From: Siphonodentalium dalli
Taxonomy: Eukaryota > Mollusca > Scaphopoda > Gadilida > Siphonodentaliidae
Assembly: GCA_032622095.1 (NCBI GenBank)
Contig: CP136068.1
Location: 61,654,025 to 61,718,024, forward strand
DNA: 64,000 nt
Direction: 5' to 3'
The notes under the pieces: generated by a model
The model's input: only the letters and a program-made list of their open reading frames with translations
Databases searched by the model: none
What the model was told of the DNA's origin: nothing
Shown: positions 30,251 to 39,580 of the stretch, piece after piece
Position numbering within the stretch: position 1 is the stretch's first letter
Layout: each line of letters begins with the position of its first letter
Made by a program: the position numbers and the translations under genes

Positions 30251-30421
30251 TATTATCTCGAGATCTCGAGATATTATCTCGAGATCTCGACTTAATTATC
30301 TCGTGATCTCGACATATTATCTCGAGATCTCGACATATTATCTCGAGATCTCGACTTAATTATCTCGAGATCTCGACATATTATCTCGAGATCTCGACTT
30401 AATTATCTCGAGATCTCGACA
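30190..30421. repeat. Left subterminal array of palindromic 21-22-bp units
   Basis: Eleven tandem units of 21-22 bp, each with the self-complementary core TCGAGATCTCGA (one unit has TCGTGATCTCGA) and AT-rich spacers such as CATATTA, CTTAATTA or GATAATA. Every unit can fold on itself and also pair with the opposite arm. Dense CpG and dyad symmetry would suit a dimeric protein site or transposase binding array, but that is inference. Confidence 0.92.
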
Positions 30422-30430
30422 TAACATGCA

Positions 30431-30917
30431 TAAAAGGTACTCAATCCGATAAAACTCCTCTCAATTACTATTTCAATGGCTTCGGGGTCAAAAATATTTG
30501 ATTCGAGTCGAGGAAGTCACCCATCAAAGCTCAGATTTGTTAGATATCGATTTTATAAATCTATTATTTTTCATAATCGGGAATACTTTCTGGCCCAGTT
30601 CTCAGTCAAAATTGCGTTATTATTACCACTTGATTTTAGAGTTATCCATCCTTGTCTGTTTGAATAGAGTTTTGGTGTACAAATCTCGAGCAGGATACGA
30701 AATTGACGGCAATTATTAGTACTCATCTCGAGAACATAACAAATTTCAAAAGTCAATATCTAATAACTCTGAGCTTTGTTTGATGGGTTCCTCGACTCGA
30801 ATCAAATATTTTTTACCCCCAAAGCCAAAGAAATAGTAATATAGGACCCTCTGATCGGATTGTTGTTGTTGGAATCTGTTGAGATGGGGACCCTCTGTTC
30901 GGATTGAGTACCTTTAA
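30431..30917. mobile_element. Nested MITE-like hairpin with TAA flanks
   Basis: A 481-bp insertion (30434-30914) with termini AAGGTACTCAATCCGA and its inverse, flanked by TAA on both sides (30431-30433, 30915-30917). The inner arms also pair: about 30460-30560 and 30750-30835 share, in opposite senses, AAATATTTGATTCGAGTCGA and CCATCAAA..AGCTCAGA. The outer right arm of the host element runs straight from CATGCATA to TTTAAACATC without it, giving an empty site. A TAA/TTA duplication fits the PIF/Harbinger group, though the empty site is not exact. The right half contains a 44-bp-spaced direct repeat, GGACCCTCTG[A/T]TCGGATTG, at 30844 and 30888. The short open frames here (for example 30476-30667) match no family I know. 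Confidence 0.75.
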
Positions 30918-31045
30918 ACATCTGATGTAGTGGCAATGTGACAACAACCAAGATGGAACGCGAGCGAGTCGCTCTCTGTCTCTCACTCAAACTGTCTGTC
31001 TGTCTCCCATATCTCTCTCGCTCTCTCGCTCTCGCGCTCGCCCCC

Positions 31046-31076
<31 letters not shown>

Positions 31077-31188
31077 GTTCTTTCGTGAGTCCCGGTACAT
31101 ACAAATCGACTTGGTTCAAATCCGAGAATCTCGATTGATAATCTGTGACTCGGGTCTCTGTCCCTCCGGCCCTCTCTCCCATTCTCTC

Positions 31189-31235
<47 letters not shown>

Positions 31236-31383
31236 GTCTGCCTGTCTCCCTCGCTCCAATCGACTTGGTTCAAATCCGGGGATCGAATCCGGCTTATTCT
31301 CGATTGATAATCTGGGACTGGTGTCTCTGTCTCTTTCCCACTCTATCTCCCTCTATCTGTCTGTCTGTCTGTCTGTCTGTCTC

Positions 31384-31451
<68 letters not shown>

Positions 31452-31452
31452 G
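30918..31452. repeat. Left arm, microsatellite-rich segment
   Basis: Begins with the arm-shared TGTGACAACAACCAAGATG (30937), then a CT/CTCG-rich tract, a 16-base poly-C (31041-31056), (CT)n at 31056-31076 and 31192-31230, (TCTG)n at about 31355-31382, (CT)n at about 31396-31427 and (TA)n at 31428-31452. The complement appears in the right arm at 32125-32580 in reverse order with shorter tracts. Open frames here (30802-31182 minus, 31111-31486 plus) are low-complexity Ser/Leu or Arg/Glu runs from the microsatellites. Confidence 0.88.
31104..31320 (+). repeat. 154-bp direct repeat with B-box-like motif
   Basis: AATCGACTTGGTTCAAATCC begins at 31104 and again at 31258, each followed by TCTCGATTGATAATCTG and a CT tract. 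GGTTCAAATCC (31113-31123, 31267-31277) fits the RNA polymerase III B-box/T-loop consensus GGTTCRANNCC. I see no convincing A box or tRNA cloverleaf, so this may be a fossil of a tRNA-derived SINE or chance. The right arm carries both copies inverted (32295-32305, 32429-32439). Confidence 0.55.
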
Positions 31453-31495
31453 TGTTGATATCTTTAGCCGTATGGGTCTGGTCTAATAGGAAGTT

Positions 31496-31667
31496 CTTAT
31501 CAATATGATAACACCAATTAAAGACCCATCAAATCTTTAATGTCGTACTAGCTTTCGGCTATACAGCCTTCGTCGGGTACATGTACCCGACGAAGGCTGT
31601 ATAGCCGAAAGCTAGTACGACGTTAAAGATTTGATGGGCCTTTAATTGGTGTTATCATATTGATAAG
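31496..31667. repeat. Central hairpin 1 (86-bp arms)
   Basis: Near-perfect inverted repeat centred between 31581 and 31582 at GTACATGTAC. The arms of 86 bp differ at two positions by my reading. The outer ends are CTTATCAATATGATAACACC and its complement. The inner part of each arm reads, outward, CCGACGAAGGCT, GTAT, AGCCGAAAGC. The very low divergence makes it younger than hairpin 2, or maintained by conversion. The 44 bp to its left (31453-31495) and the bases to its right up to about 31680 show nothing I recognise. Confidence 0.92.
31587..31615 (+). ncRNA. Degenerate hammerhead-ribozyme-like core
   Basis: CCGACGA (31587-31593), a 4-bp stem GGCT/AGCC with a GTAT loop, then GAAA (31607-31610) resembles the conserved CUGANGA - stem II - GAAA core of minimal hammerhead ribozymes, as known in Penelope-like retroelements. 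The usual U after the first C is C here, which should weaken or abolish catalysis, and stems I/III with a cleavage site are not clear. The opposite hairpin arm encodes the same core on the minus strand (about 31548-31576). Speculative. Confidence 0.25.
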
Positions 31668-31679
31668 TGCCCCAAGTGC

Positions 31680-31915
31680 GCCCATAGTCACGTACATGGT
31701 ATGTTCTGTCAGCTTAGGCGCACAAACCACTTGATAAATTGATGGGAATATTCCAGATTTGAATTCATATAATACCGTCTATCAGAATCGGTGTGACTAA
31801 TTTTTATACTTTAGTCATTTAAGGTCGTATTGACCCTTTCCGCCGGACCCATATACTCCCATATTATAGCGATGTATATGGTATTCTGTCAACTTAGACG
31901 CACAAACTACTGGAT
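31680..31915 (+). repeat. Direct repeat of about 50 bp spaced by about 180 bp
   Basis: CCCATAGTCACGTACATGGT with TTCTGTCAGCTTAGGCGCAC (about 31680-31725) resembles CCCATATTATAGCGATGTAT with TTCTGTCAACTTAGACGCAC (about 31858-31904). The repeat overlaps the left arm of hairpin 2, so the arm itself began as a partial tandem duplication or an element with terminal direct repeats. Confidence 0.6.
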
Positions 31916-32124
31916 AATTTATCCAGTAGTTTGTGCGCCTAAGCAGACAGAATACCCTATACATCGCTATAATATTGGAGTATATGGGTCCGGCGGAAAG
32001 GGTCAATACGACCTTAAATGACTAAAATATAAAAATTAGTCGCACCGATTCTGATAGACGGGTACTATGTGAATTCAAATCTGCAATATTCCCATTAATT
32101 TATCATGTAGTTTGTGCGCCTAAG
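31713..32124. repeat. Central hairpin 2 (about 206-bp arms)
   Basis: Inverted repeat centred at 31918-31919, inside TGGATAATTTATCCA. The arms begin and end with CTTAGGCGCACAAAC and its complement and agree for most of about 206 bp, with scattered substitutions. TTAGGCGCACAAAC also appears, in varied form, near the centre. Two mirrored 63-codon frames (31815-32006 minus, 31830-32021 plus) simply read the two arms and are not evidence of a gene. This could be a separate MITE captured in the middle of the larger element. Confidence 0.9.
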
Positions 32125-32161
32125 TTTATATATATATATGATCAGGAGTTATTGAGCGAAT

Positions 32162-32201
<40 letters not shown>

Positions 32202-32606
32202 TACATACACACAGACAGAGGGATCTAGAGTGGGAAAGAGACAGAGACACAGAGTCCCAGATTATCAGTCGAGAATAAGCCGGATTCGATTCCCGGATTT
32301 GAACCAAGTCCATTGGAGCGAGGCAGACAGACAGACAGGGTGAGAGAGAGTGGGAGAGTGAGAGAGAGAGAGGGTGAGAGAGATGGAGGGACAAAGACCC
32401 GAGTCCCAGATTATCAATCGAGATTCCCGGATTTGAACCAAGTCGATTTGTATGTACCGGGACTCATGAAAGAACGAGAGAGAGAGAGAGATAGAGAGAG
32501 GGGAGAAGATTAGAGTTTGAGTGAGAGACAGAGAGCGACTTGCTCGCGTTACATCTTGGTTGTTGTCACATTGCCACTACATTAGATGTTTAAATATGCA
32601 TGGTAT
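32125..32606. repeat. Right arm, microsatellite-rich segment
   Basis: The inverted counterpart of 30918-31452: (TA)n at 32125-32141, (GA)n from 32162, (GACA)n at about 32174-32200, the two inverted B-box-like motifs, several GA tracts (about 32341-32372, 32474-32500) and the complement of TGTGACAACAACCAAGATG ending near 32572. It lacks the poly-C and the nested MITE of the left arm. Arg/Glu-rich open frames (32313-32513 plus, 32149-32394 minus) are microsatellite translations. Confidence 0.88.
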
Positions 32607-33074
32607 GTCGAGATCTCGCGATAATTAAGTCGAGATCTCGAGATAATATGTCGAGATCTCGAGATAATATGTCGAGATCTCGAGATATTATCTCGAGATC
32701 TCGAGATAATTAAGTCGAGATCTCGAGTTATTATCTCGAGATCTCGAGATAATTAAGTCGAGATCTCGAGATCATATCTCGAGATCTCGAGATAATATGT
32801 CGAGATCTCGAGTTATTATCTCGAGATCTCGAGATAATTAAGTCGAGATCTCGAGATCATATCTCGAGATCTCGAGATAATATGTCGAGATCTCGAGTTA
32901 TTATCTCGAGATCTCGAGATAATTAAGTCGAGATCTCGAGATCATATCTCGAGATCTCGAGATAATATGTCGAGATCTCGAGTTATTATCTCGAGATCTC
33001 GAGATAATATGTCGAGATCTCGAGATATTATCTCGAGATCTCGAGATAATTATGTCGAGATCTCGAGATAATAT
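32607..33074. repeat. Right subterminal array of palindromic units
   Basis: About 22 units of the same TCGAGATCTCGA palindrome, roughly twice the left array. Within it an 85-bp four-unit supermotif repeats three times, marked by GAGATCATATCTCGAG at 32769, 32854 and 32939. This second-level amplification is absent from the left arm, so the two arms have evolved separately. Confidence 0.9.
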
Positions 33075-33106
33075 ATGTTGTGTGCATGTCGCAAATCAGC
33101 CACCGT
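33010..33106 (-). repeat. Right terminal inverted repeat
   Basis: Ends ATGTCGCAAATCAGCCACCGT, less its first base the exact reverse complement of the left terminus. Matching continues inward through ATATATGTTGTGTG into the first palindromic units. Confidence 0.9.
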
Positions 33107-33114
33107 AGGAACTC
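33107..33114 (+). repeat. Right copy of putative 8-bp target site duplication
   Basis: AGGAACTC follows the element directly and is the normal monomer sequence; the left copy, AAGAACTT, carries two transitions. A TA dinucleotide (30153-30154, 33106-33107) is an alternative reading, but it would not restore a regular monomer after excision. Confidence 0.65.
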
Positions 33115-35581
33115 ATATAAGAGTGGACAGGAAGGAACTCATATAAGAGTGGACAGTCAGCAACTCATATAAGAGTGGACAGGGAGCAACTCATAAAAGA
33201 GTGGACAGGGAGAAACTCATAAAAGAGTGGACAGGGAGCAACTCATAAAAGAGTGGACAGGGAGGAACTCATATAAGAGTGGACAGGGAGGAACTCATAA
33301 GAGTGGACAGGGAGGAACTCATATAAGAGTGGACAGGGAGGAACTCATATAAGAGTGGACTGGGAGGAACTCATATAAGAGTGGACAGACAGCAACTCAT
33401 ATAAGAGTGGACATGGATGAACTCATATACTAGTGGCAGGCAGCAACTCATATACTAGTGGACAGGGAGGCACTCATGTAAGAGTGGACAGGCAGGAACT
33501 CATATAAGAGTGGACAGTCAGCAACTCATATACGAGTGGACAGGGAGCAACTCATAAAAGAGTGGATAGGGAGCAACTCATAAAAGAGTGGACAGGGATC
33601 AACTCATAAAAGAGTGGACAGGGAGGAACTCATATAAGAGTGGACAGGGAGGAACTCATAAGAGTGGACAGGGAGGAACTCATATAAGAGTGGACAGGGA
33701 GGAACTCATATAAGAGTGGACAGGCAACAACTCATATAAGAGTGGACTGGGAGGAACTCATATAAGAGTGGACAATGAGGAACTCATATAAGAGTGGACT
33801 GTGAGGAACTCATATAAGAGTGGACAGGGAGGAACTAATATAAGAGTGGACAAGGATGAATTCATATAAGAGTGGACATGCAGCAACTCATATAAGAGTG
33901 GACAGGGAGGAACTCATATAAGAGTGGACAGACAGCAACTCATATAAGAGTGGACATGGATGAACTCATATACTAGTGGCAGGCAGCAACTCATATACTC
34001 GTGGACAGGGAGGAACTCATATAAGAGTGGACAGGCAGGAACTCATATAAGAGTGGACAGGGAGCAACTCATAAAAGAGTGGACAGGGAGCAACTCATAA
34101 AAGAGTGGACAGGGAGCAACTCATAAAAGAGTGGACAGGGAGCAACTCATATAAGAGTGGACAGGGAGCAACTCATATAAGAGTGGACACGCAGGAACTC
34201 ATATAAGAGTGGACATGCAGGAACTCATATCAGAGTGGACAGGGAGGAACTCATATAAGAGTGGACTGGGAGGAACTCATATAAGAGTGGACAGAGAGGA
34301 ACTCATATAAGAGTGGACAGGCAGGAACTCATATAAGAGTGAACAGGGAGGAACTCATATGCGAGTGGACATGCAGGAACTCATATTAGAGTGGACAGGG
34401 AGGAACTAATATTAGAGTGGACGGGGAGGAACTCATATAAGATGGACAGGGAGGAACTCATATTAGAGTGGACAGGGAGGAACTCATAAGAGTGGACAGG
34501 GAGGAACTCATATAAGAGTTGACAGGGAAGAACTCATATAATAGTGAACAGGGAGGAACCCATATAAGAGTGGAAAGGCAGGAACTCATATAAGAGTGGA
34601 AAGGCAGGAACTCATATAAGAGTGGACTGGGAGGAACTCATATAAGAGTGGAAAATGAGGGACTCATATAAGAGTGGACAATGAGGAACTCATATAAGAG
34701 TGGACTGTGAGGAACTCATATAAGAGTGGACAGGGAGGAACTAATATAAGAGTGGACAGGGAGGAACTCATAAGAGTGGACAGGGAGGAACTCATATAAG
34801 AGTGGACAGGGAGGAACTCATATTAGAGTGGACAGGGAGGAACTCATAAGAGTGGACAGGGAGGAACTCATATAAGAGTGGACAGGGAGGAACTCATATA
34901 AGAGTGGACAGGCAACAACTCATATAAGAGTGGACTGGGAGGAACTCATATAAGAGTGGACAATGAGGGACTCATATAAGAGTCGACAATGAGGAACTCA
35001 TATAAGAGTGGACTGTGAGGAACTCATATAAGAGTGGACAGGGAGGAACTAATATAAGAGTGGACAAGGATGAATTCATATAAGAGTGGCCATGCAGCAA
35101 CTCATATAAGAGTGGACAGGGAGGAACTCATATAAGAGTGGACAGACAGCAACTCATATGAGAGTGGACATGGATGAACTCATATACTAGTGGCAGGCAG
35201 CAACTCATATACTCGTGGACAGGGAGGAACTCATATAAGAGTGGACAGGCAGGAACTCATATAAGAGTGGACAGTCAGCAACTCATATAAGAGTGGACAG
35301 GGAGCAACTCATAAAAGAGTGGACAGGGAGCAACTCATAAAAGAGTGGAAAGGGAGCAACTCATAAAAGAGTAGACAGGGAGCAACTCATATAAGAGTGG
35401 ACAGGGAGCAACTCATATAAGAGTGGACACGCAGGATCTCATATAAGAGTGGACAGGGAGGAACTCACATAAGAGTGGACAGGGAGGAACTCATATAAGA
35501 GTGGACAGAGAGGAACTCATATAAGAGTGGACAGGCAGGAACTCATATAAGAGTGGACAGAGAGGAACTCATATGCGAGTG
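33115..35581 (+). repeat. Satellite segment right of the element
   Basis: Only 26-bp and 24-bp monomers. Order is irregular compared with other blocks: the run of GAGCAACTCATAAAAG units recurs at about 33180, 33545, 34065 and 35300, and the GACAGACAGCAAC-GACATGGATGAAC-GTGGCAGG trio recurs at about 33385, 33930 and 35140. GACACGCAGG anchors lie at 34186 and 35426. Contains the rearranged continuation of the HOR that the element split. Confidence 0.85.
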
Positions 35582-37340
35582 GACATGCAGGAACTCATAT
35601 TAGAGTGGACAGGGAGGAACTAATATTAGAGTGGACAGGGAGGAACTCATATAAGATGGACAGGGAGGAACTCATATTAGAGTGGACAGGGAGGAACTCA
35701 TAAGAGTGGACAGGGAGGAACTCATATAAGAGTTGACAGGGAGGAACTCATATAAGAGTGGACAGGGAGGAACTCATAAGAGTGGACAGGCAGGAACTCA
35801 TATAAGAGTGGACAGGCTGGAACTAATATTAGAGTGGACAGGGAGGAACTCATAAGAGTGGACAGGGAGGAACTCATATACGAGTGGACAGGGAGGAACT
35901 AATATTAGAGTGGACAGGGAGGAACTCATATAAGATGGACAGGGAGGAACTCATATTAGAGTGGACAGGGAGGAACTCATAAGAGTGGACAGGGAGGAAC
36001 TCATATAAGAGTTGACAGGGAGGAACTCATATAAGAGTGGACATGGAGGAACTCATAAGAGTGGACAGGCAGGAACTCATATAAGAGTGGATAGGCTGGA
36101 ACTCATATAGGAGTGGACAGGCTGGAACTCATATACGAGTGGACAGGCAGCAACTTATATAATAGAGGACAGGGATGAACTCATAAGAGAGGACAGGGAG
36201 AAACTAATATATGAGTGTACATGGAGGAACTAATATAAGAGTGGACAGGGAGGAACTAATATAAGAGTGAACAGGGAGGAACTCATATGCGAGTGGACAT
36301 GCAGGAACTCATATTAGAGTGGACAGGGAGGAACTAATATTAGAGTGGACAGGGAGGAACTCATATAAGATGGACAGGGAGGAACTCATATTAGAGTGGA
36401 CAGGGAGGAACTCATAAGAGTGGACAGGGAGGAACTCATATAAGAGTTGACAGGGAGGAACTCATATAAGAGTGGACAGGGAGGAACTCATAAGAGTGGA
36501 CAGGCAGGAACTCATATAAGAGTGGACAGGCTGGAACTAATATTAGAGTGGACAGGGAGGAACTCATAAGAGTGGACAGGGAGGAACTCATATACGAGTG
36601 GACAGGGAGGAACTAATATTAGAGTGGACAGGGAGGAACTCATATAAGATGGACAGGGAGGAACTCATATTAGAGTGGACAGGGAGGAACTCATAAGAGT
36701 GGACAGGGAGGAACTCATATAAGAGTTGACAGGGAGGAACTCATATAAGAGTGGACATGGAGGAACTCATAAGAGTGGACAGGCAGGAACTCATATAAGA
36801 GTGGACAGGCTGGAACTCATATAGGAGTGGACAGGCTGGAACTCATATACGAGTGGACAGGCAGCAACTCATATAATAGTGGACAGGGATGAACTCATAA
36901 GAGAGGACAGGGAGGAACTAATATATGAGTGTACATGGAGGAACTAATATAAGAGTGGACAGGGAGGAACTAATATAAGAGTGAACAGGGAGGAACTCAT
37001 ATGCGAGTGGACATGCAGGAACTCATATTAGAGTGGACAGGGAGGAACTAATATTAGAGTGGACAGGGAGGAACTCATATAAGATGGACAGGGAGGAACT
37101 CATATTAGAGTGGACAGGGAGGAACTCATAAGAGTGGACAGGGAGGAACTCATATAAGAGTGGACATGGAGGAACTCATAAGAGTGGACAGGCAGGAACT
37201 CATATAAGAGTGGACAGGCTGGAACTCATGTACGAGTGGGCAGGCTGGAACTCATATACGAGTGGACAGGCAGCAACTCATATAATAGTGGACAGGGATG
37301 AACTCATAAGAGAGGACAGGGAGGAACTAATATATGAGTG
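35582..37340 (+). repeat. Higher-order repeat, 714-bp period
   Basis: GACATGCAGGAACTCATATT at 35582 recurs at 36296 and 37010, each 714 bp apart; TGTACATGGAGG at about 36216 recurs at 36930. The third copy is shortened (next TGTACATGGAGG near 37339). Each unit contains a 24-bp short monomer (ATAAGATGGACAGG) and several AACTCATAAGAG monomers. Confidence 0.87.
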
Positions 37341-39580
37341 TACATGGAGGAACTAATATATGAGTGTACATGGAGGAACTCATATAATAGTGGCAGGCAG
37401 CAACTCATATAAGAGTGGACAAGGAGGAACTCATATAATAGTTGACAGTCAGCAACTCATAAGAGTGGACAGGGAGGAACTCATATAAGAGTATACAGGT
37501 CCAACTCATATAAGAGTGGACGGGGAGGATCTCATATAAGAGAGGACAGGGAGGAACTAATATATGAGTGGACAGGGAGGAACTAATATAAGAGTGGGCA
37601 GGGAGGAACTAATATAAGAGTGGACAGGGAGGAACTTATATAAGAGTGGACAGGCAGCAACTCATATAAGAGTGGACAGGCAGGAACTCATATAAGAGTG
37701 GACAGGGAGGAACTCATATAAGAGTGGACAGGGAGGAACTCATATAAGAGTGGACAGGGAAGAACTCATATAAGAGTGGACATGCAGGAATTCACACAAG
37801 AGTGGACAGGCTGGGACTCATATAATAGTGGACAGGCAGCAACTCATATAAGAGTGGACTGGGAGGAACTCATATAAGAGTGGAAAATGAGGAATTCATA
37901 TAAGAGTGGAAAATGAGGAACTCATATAAGAGTGGACAGACTGGAACTCATATAAGAGTGGACAGGCAGCAACTCATATAAGAGTGGACAGGCAGGAACT
38001 CATATAACAGTGTACATGGAGGAACTCATAAGAGTTGACAGGGAGGAACTCATATAAGAGTGGACAGGGAAGAACTCATATAAGAGTGGACATGCAGAAA
38101 TTCATATAAGAGTGACAGGCTGGGACTCATATAAGAGTGGACATGCAGGAACTCATATAAGAGTGGACAGGGAGGAACTCATATAAGAGTATACAGGTCC
38201 AACTCATATAAGAGTGGACAGGGAGGAACTCATAAAAGAGTGGACAGGGAGCAACTCATAAAATAGTGGACAGGGAGCAACTCATAAAAGAGTGGACAGG
38301 GAGCAACTCATATAAGAGTGGACAGGGAGCAACTCATATAAGAGTGGACACGCAGGAACTCATATAAGAGTGGACAGGGAGGAACTCATATAAGAGTGGA
38401 CAGGGAGGAACTCATATAAGAGTGGACAGAGAGGAACTCATATAAGAGTGGACAGGCAGGTACTCATATAAGAGTGGACAGGGAGGAACTCATATAAGAG
38501 TGGACAGACAGCATCTCGTATAAGAGTGGACATGGATGAACTCATATAATAGTGGCAGGCAGCAACTCATATACGAGTGGACAGAGAGGAACTCATATAA
38601 GAGTGGACAGGCAGGAACTGATATAAGAGTGGACACTCAGCAACTCATATAAGAGTGGACAGGGAGGAACTCATATACGAGTGTACAGACAGAAACTCAT
38701 ATAAGAGTGGACATGGATGAACTCATATAATAGTGTCAGGCAGCAACTCATATAAGAGTGGACAAGGAGGAACTCATATAATAGTTGACAGTCAGCAACT
38801 CATAAGAGTGGACAGGGAGGATCTCATATAAGAGAGGACAGGGAGGAACTAATATATGAGTGGACAGGGAGGAACTAATATAAGAGTGGGCAGGGAGGAA
38901 CTAATATAAGAGTGGACGGGGAGGAACTTATATAAGAGTGGACAGGCAGGAACTCATATAAGAGTGGACAGGGAGGAACTCATATAAGAGTGGACAGGGA
39001 ACTCATATAAGAGTGGACAGGGAAGAACTCATATAATAGTGGACATGCAGGAATTCACACAAGAGTGGACAGGCTGGGACTCATATAATAGTGGACAGGC
39101 AGCAAATCATATAAGAGTGGACTGGGAGGAACTCATATAAGAGTGGAAAATGAGGAATTTATATAAGAGTGGAAAATGAGGAACTCATATAAGAGTGGAC
39201 AGACTGGAACTCATATAATAGTGGACAGGCAGCAACTCATATACGAGTGGACAATGAGGAACTCACAAGAGTGGACAGGGGGGAACTCATATACGAGTGG
39301 ACAGGCAGCAACTCATATAAGAGTGGACAATGAGGGACTCATATAAGAGTGGACAATGAGGAACTCATATAAGAGTGGACAATGAGGGACTCATATAAGA
39401 GTGGACAATGAGGAACTCATATAAGAGTGGACTGTGAGGAACTCATATAAGAGTGGACAGGGATGAACTCATATAAGAGTGGACAAGGAGGAATTCATAT
39501 AAGTGTGGACAGGCAGGAACTCATATAAGAGTGGACAGGGAGGAACTCATATAAGAGTGGACAAGGATGAATTCATATAA
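37341..39580 (+). repeat. Satellite segment related to the window start
   Basis: Shares rare markers with 1-4256: AGAGTGGGCAGGGAGG (about 37592 and 38884), GAATTCACACAAG, GAGTATACAGGTCC and GCATCTCGTATAAG. The two internal copies are spaced about 1,292 bp. This shows that monomer blocks 37 kb apart share one origin, so exchange or expansion acted over tens of kilobases. Confidence 0.78.

Larger units (their letters stand above)
30154..33106. mobile_element. Palindromic foldback-like non-autonomous transposon
   Basis: A 2,953-bp insertion interrupts the satellite. It begins ACGGTGGCTGATTTGCG and ends with the exact reverse complement. The outer arms (about 30154-31452 and 32125-33106) pair over nearly their whole length, including about 100 near-perfect terminal bases, tandem arrays of a palindromic unit, a shared TGTGACAACAACCAAGATG segment, and complementary CT/GA microsatellites. 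The centre holds two more hairpins. No transposase or other recognisable protein is encoded, so movement would need a protein in trans. Long inverted repeats built from internal tandem repeats are typical of foldback-type elements (FB, Galileo) and some MULE derivatives; ACGGTGG ends and an 8-bp duplication do not settle the superfamily. Differences between the arms show it is not a simple read-folding artefact. Confidence 0.87.

Noticed and set aside
30476-30756. Overlapping 61-73-codon frames in the nested hairpin
   Set aside because: Short, overlapping on both strands, without recognisable motifs, and lying across a non-coding inverted repeat.
31815-32021. Two nearly identical 63-codon frames on opposite strands
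   Set aside because: They read the two arms of one hairpin, so the similarity is a consequence of the palindrome and not of selection on a protein.
30802-32513. Open frames of 66-126 codons rich in Ser/Leu or Arg/Glu
   Set aside because: Translations of (CT)n, (GA)n and (TCTG)n microsatellites; low complexity and matched on the opposite arm.
30154-33106. Palindrome as a foldback chimera of sequencing reads
   Set aside because: The arms differ by a nested insertion, array length, an 85-bp supermotif and microsatellite tracts, and both ends join satellite in the same orientation; a folded read would give identical arms and inverted flanks.
30153-33107. TA target duplication of a Tc1/mariner-type element
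   Set aside because: TA does flank the termini, but excising to one TA leaves an irregular monomer, while an 8-bp duplication restores the expected HOR order.
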